Assembly: GCA_029204225.1 (NCBI GenBank)
Contig: CM055107.1
Location: 46,625,476-46,689,475 of the forward strand
DNA length: 64,000 nt
Reading direction: 5' to 3'
Source: Diphasiastrum complanatum
Taxonomy: Eukaryota; Streptophyta; Lycopodiopsida; Lycopodiales; Lycopodiaceae
In this document: positions 60,551-64,000 of the stretch, one piece after another
How positions within the stretch are numbered: the stretch's first letter is position 1
How the letters are laid out: each line of letters begins with the position of its first letter
The notes under the pieces: model-generated
Databases searched by the model: none
The model's input: the letters and a program-made list of their open reading frames with translations, nothing else
What the model was told of the DNA's origin: nothing
Program-made: the position numbers and the translations under genes

Positions 60551-61901
60551 AAATCCCTCACTTACCATAGACGATATAGGATTGTGTCTAAGCTGCACTG
60601 GAACGGCATTCCACCCACGTTCCAGAACGCAGCGTTCCGGAACTCCGTCCGGAACTCCGAAGCACTGTCTGTAGTCCTAAAACTTGTAAATTTTTTATAG
60701 CAACCTATGAAGGCCCGTTTCCAGAGGACTATGTTGGACTATGTTGGAGAGAAAAAAGTTGGGGCCCAATTTGGACTCAAAGATTCATTGACAACTCGTG
60801 GTTCGTTGAAACTCTATTTTTGTTACATATTTGTGATCTCTCTTGACCAATGAAGTTGTCTGCCTAACTATGTAATAGATCATCTTGTTCACTTAGGGTT
60901 ATTATTGGGTAAATTAGTGGTCTTCTTTTATTGCTTGCGTACTCTCGAAAAGCATTTAACAGAATTCTAAAGAAGGACTCTTGGGAGCCATGAATGGAAG
61001 CAATCGAGTGCTGGAATAGTTGAGGCATCAGTAGAAAACGTACAATAGTATGAGAAATCAAGTTCACCCATGTAATCAGTTTACATGTGAGATTTGTTGC
61101 ATGATTGGAGCAAAGCAAGGCTGCCATTGATCTCCCATATTTTCTCCTTCCAACTTACATGTAGGGCAAGAGTCCCTCTTGGCTAGCTTTTTAAGGGATA
61201 GACCTACCATCATCTCAAATCAAATGAAAACAGAGGAACAGACCAAGTACAAAACCATCATGGGTACAAAATGAATCAAGTAAATAAATGATTTTTTAAC
61301 AAAGCAAAAAACTAAAAAAAATGTTGATTTTATATGTGACATGGAAATTTTTCCCACATTACTCATGGAATGTGTTCAATATGCCATTCGAAATAGCCTT
61401 GATCCATACAACTAGGAACCAATCACAATTACGTTGATGATATGATATAGATTCTAGAATGCATACACCAATATTTATATGCATATATTCGTTAATATTT
61501 ACATACATACATTGAACTACATTCCAAACTTTTTAATTTGTAAATTCCAACAGAGAAAAAAAATAGAAATAAAAATAACGATGCTAGAATTTTACCACAC
61601 TTTATAAGTTGCACTAATAAGTATCATCTTGTATCTCCAAAACGTAAAAAATGGCCTGAAGTTTTTAGGACTTTTTCTACCCACTTTGATAATAACCATT
61701 CTTTAGAGCTTTGGACAAGGGTGAGCCATCATAGTCGTGAAAATCCATGACTTTGTCCTAAAAAATGGGCTGGAACTTTCACAATGTGAGGCATCATAGC
61801 TCTTGTATGTTGTAGATTTCTTTGCAGATTTTCCATCATTTCCCAGCTACAAATTTCTCCATAGGTGCATTTTAAGGGTTTCCTAGCTATGTTTGGCTAT
61901 A
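60551..61901. other. no gene recognised; short GTTCCGG remnant
   Basis: At 60595-60660 a cluster of GTTCCGGAAC-type words resembles a scrap of the MITE type at 26552. A minus-strand frame at 61127-60864 shows no known motif. No SUV3 5' exon was found. Confidence 0.45.
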
Positions 61902-61909
61902 GATTAAAC

Positions 61910-62762
61910 CATAGTTCCAGCGCGATTCCCGAATCACGATTCAGAATCGCGATCAGAATCGCGATTCCGATTCGCGATTCAGGATTTTCCCAAAATCGTG
62001 TAGAATCGATTTTTTTTTTTTTTTTGAAATTTTTTTAGGCAATATGGGTATCAGATGAAAGCTCAGATCGAGGGGATTATGATTGTGTAGTTTGCCGACT
62101 GTTTCGGGTGCGAAACACCAAAAAGTGTGTTTTCACTCGGGGAGTTGGAAGGCCAAATCATGAAGAGGCCTTACCGTCGGGGCCGGGGTCTACCGGCAGC
62201 CCCCGGACCCCGCCGTTGGGGGGCGTTGCCCCCCAAACCCCCCACCAGGGGGCGGCCGCCCCCCTGTAGATAAAAATGGGGTCCAAATGCGCGCCGAGAA
62301 GGGCCCAATATTTATGCCCCCAACTGTATGTACATTGCACTCACATCTCCAGTGAACCAATTGCAAAAGTGATCATCATCCATACAGTTGATAGTCCAAA
62401 CTGTAGCATTAACATTTACTGAAAACCAGAGCAAATGACAACCGGATAGCTACTGAAAATAAGATCTGTTTGTGCCTCATCTACTGCACTTCTGAGAGGC
62501 AAAACGCTATGTATACTTGTTTTGAATAGACAACACGATTAGACTGAGGCTGGCTGGAACTGAGACAAAGTTCCTCTGAAGCTTAAACTTGACAAATCAG
62601 ATAATCATGCACTTTGACCATTGATCCCCTAAAAAAATTTCAGCAATAAGCTATTTTTCCCCAAAAAAAAAAAAAAAAATTCTTTCTTTTTTTGCGATTC
62701 TGGGTCGCGAATCGCGACCCGCAAATCACAAACCCAGCGAATCGAGATTCACTGCAACTATG
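61910..62762. mobile_element. hAT-like MITE, GCGAATC type, 853 bp
   Basis: Perfect 8-bp target duplication GATTAAAC (61902-61909 and 62763-62770). Ends CATAGTTCCAGCG and the complement of CATAGTTGCAGTG. Both ends carry GATTCGC/GCGAATC words in alternating orientation, each next to a long T run. The middle has a GC-rich patch (62170-62290) unlike its surroundings. No open frame with known similarity, so non-autonomous. Confidence 0.88.
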
Positions 62763-62770
62763 GATTAAAC

Positions 62771-64000
62771 TACAAATTTGTACTTTTACCCTTAAGTCTG
62801 CTTCCCACACTTATTACAAATTTAGCACAAGATTTCCACAGTTTTAGCCACACTTTTAACATCTTTCTAGGAGGTATTTTTTTAAACTATAAAGAACATG
62901 TATCAAACACGATTTTAGAAAATTAAAAATATGTGAGAAATTGTACAGAACATGAATTCATAGGCTACAGAACTATGCATTGTACGGCACTATCTCATTC
63001 CATATTTGCAACAACTATGTGACTAGAATCTAGATGTATGAAGGTTTAAGTTTTAACTTATTCAATCCTCACATAGGTATATTGAAATGTAAATTAGGGT
63101 TACGTTTTAACACACATGTACATCTGATTTTTTAATATTGAAATTTATAAACCAATGTATGATTTTCTGAAAAGTTGGATTTTTCAACATATGTTGTGGG
63201 TTTATTTTAAAGATGTGTTGGCCTTTTGGTTTTTTTAGGTTTCAGAATTTTCAACAGAGGTTAAGGCTTAGAATCATGTTCTAGAACTTACATGCAAAAA
63301 TGTACAATGCATATTAAGACAATTTACATGTGTACTATATAGGTTATAAACTCGATTTCAAACATATACATGTTTGTTCTATAAGAGTATACAAAAATCT
63401 AATAAGATCATCTATAGAGTTAAGACTACTACGTTGTTTTATCATATACTTTAATAGTAGGGTTCAGAGTTTTAGATATTATCATCAAAAGATAAACCCT
63501 ATACAAGAGATATATACCTTGCTTTAATTTTAATGGATGCATGCAACTTCATTTTAGGGTTATAATCAATGAGCTTGTGTGTATTATCTATTCTCAATGA
63601 GCTTTTGCATATTATATATTTTGTTGTGTTGTTTTGTGTACGTGTCTTATATATCATCCATTGTCCCTTGAACTTGTGGAATTCCCAAAAAGTCTTCTAA
63701 GGAATGGCATGTAATGCTCTTCAAACTTGGAAAATGTCATATTAAACAACATTTATATTGTAGCAGCCTCGGCCCTCAAATATGTTGAAAACTCACATAA
63801 TATAAGGTCCTTGACTTCCTAAATGAGATATCACTTTTCATTTCACAAGAATGAGGTAGTCCCATAAAGTTTACACCACATGTAATAGAAATACGTAATA
63901 AGGAGTTAAATTCTCTCTACCACAACTATAGAACTCAAATGTATATAGTTTCTGACGCTCTACTAAAGCTAAAACATTTCCAATCCAAGGAGCTCAATTA
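62771..64000. other. AT-rich sequence, nothing recognised
   Basis: No coding similarity, terminal repeats or RNA genes seen on either strand up to the window edge. Confidence 0.5.

Noticed and set aside
60864-61127. 87-codon minus-strand open frame as an SUV3 5' exon or separate gene
   Set aside because: It shows no helicase motif (no GPTNSGKT or DEIQM-like sequence) and no splice pattern I could defend.
62158-62340. GC-rich open frame in the MITE
   Set aside because: It lies inside TIR/TSD-bounded non-autonomous DNA and is low complexity (proline/glycine), with no known similarity.

Overview
The window looks like nuclear DNA of a land plant with a large, repeat-rich genome. The evidence is GT-AG introns of up to about 15 kb, Ty3/gypsy and Ty1/copia LTR elements with plant-type primer sites, a pentatricopeptide-repeat (PPR) relic, hAT transposons with 8-bp target duplications, and many (CT)n/(GA)n tracts. 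A fern, lycophyte or gymnosperm would fit; the sequence alone does not decide.

The only host gene I can support is on the minus strand. It is a SUV3-type (SUPV3L1) mitochondrial DExH-box RNA helicase. I reconstructed ten consecutive 3' exons by splice sites, phase and family similarity, running from 47996 down to a stop codon at 5995. They encode helicase motifs V and VI, the C-terminal Suv3 domains and a tail. The reading frame is open and all phases agree. The 5' exons (P-loop, DExH box) were not found and probably lie beyond 64 kb. The gene covers at least 42 kb for only about 1.16 kb of recovered coding sequence, and almost everything else between 6 and 48 kb is intron filled with transposons.

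Layout: 0-1.4 kb, an internally deleted copia element. 3.4-5.3 kb, simple repeats and a PPR pseudogene. 6-11.6 kb, five terminal SUV3 exons. 12.3-16.6 kb, a hAT element with TIRs, TSD and a degenerate transposase, invaded by a LINE fragment. 18.2-24.1 kb, a minus-strand head-to-tail array of LINE pieces ending about 110 nt from an SUV3 exon. 26.5-30.2 kb, a hAT-like MITE and gypsy relics. 30.4-33 kb, three SUV3 exons. 34-41.5 kb, LTR-element relics. 41.7-46.9 kb, a nearly intact LINE. 47.9 kb, the most upstream SUV3 exon found. 48.7-53 kb, a MITE, gypsy relics and a probable solo LTR. 54.35-60.55 kb, a structurally complete gypsy element with two LTRs and a CCCTC target duplication. 61.9-62.8 kb, a further hAT-like MITE.

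The most unusual biology is in the LINE family. ORF1 and ORF2 share one frame and are separated by a single UAG, with no ATG before the endonuclease. Five copies keep a PCNA-interaction (PIP) motif in the ORF2 tail. The 3' end carries a short hairpin whose stem differs between copies with pairing kept, followed by a pyrimidine tract. New copies sit directly downstream of such tracts, which builds head-to-tail arrays. The hAT-like elements share a second pattern: similar ends and 8-bp TSDs, but each with its own palindromic word repeated near the ends.
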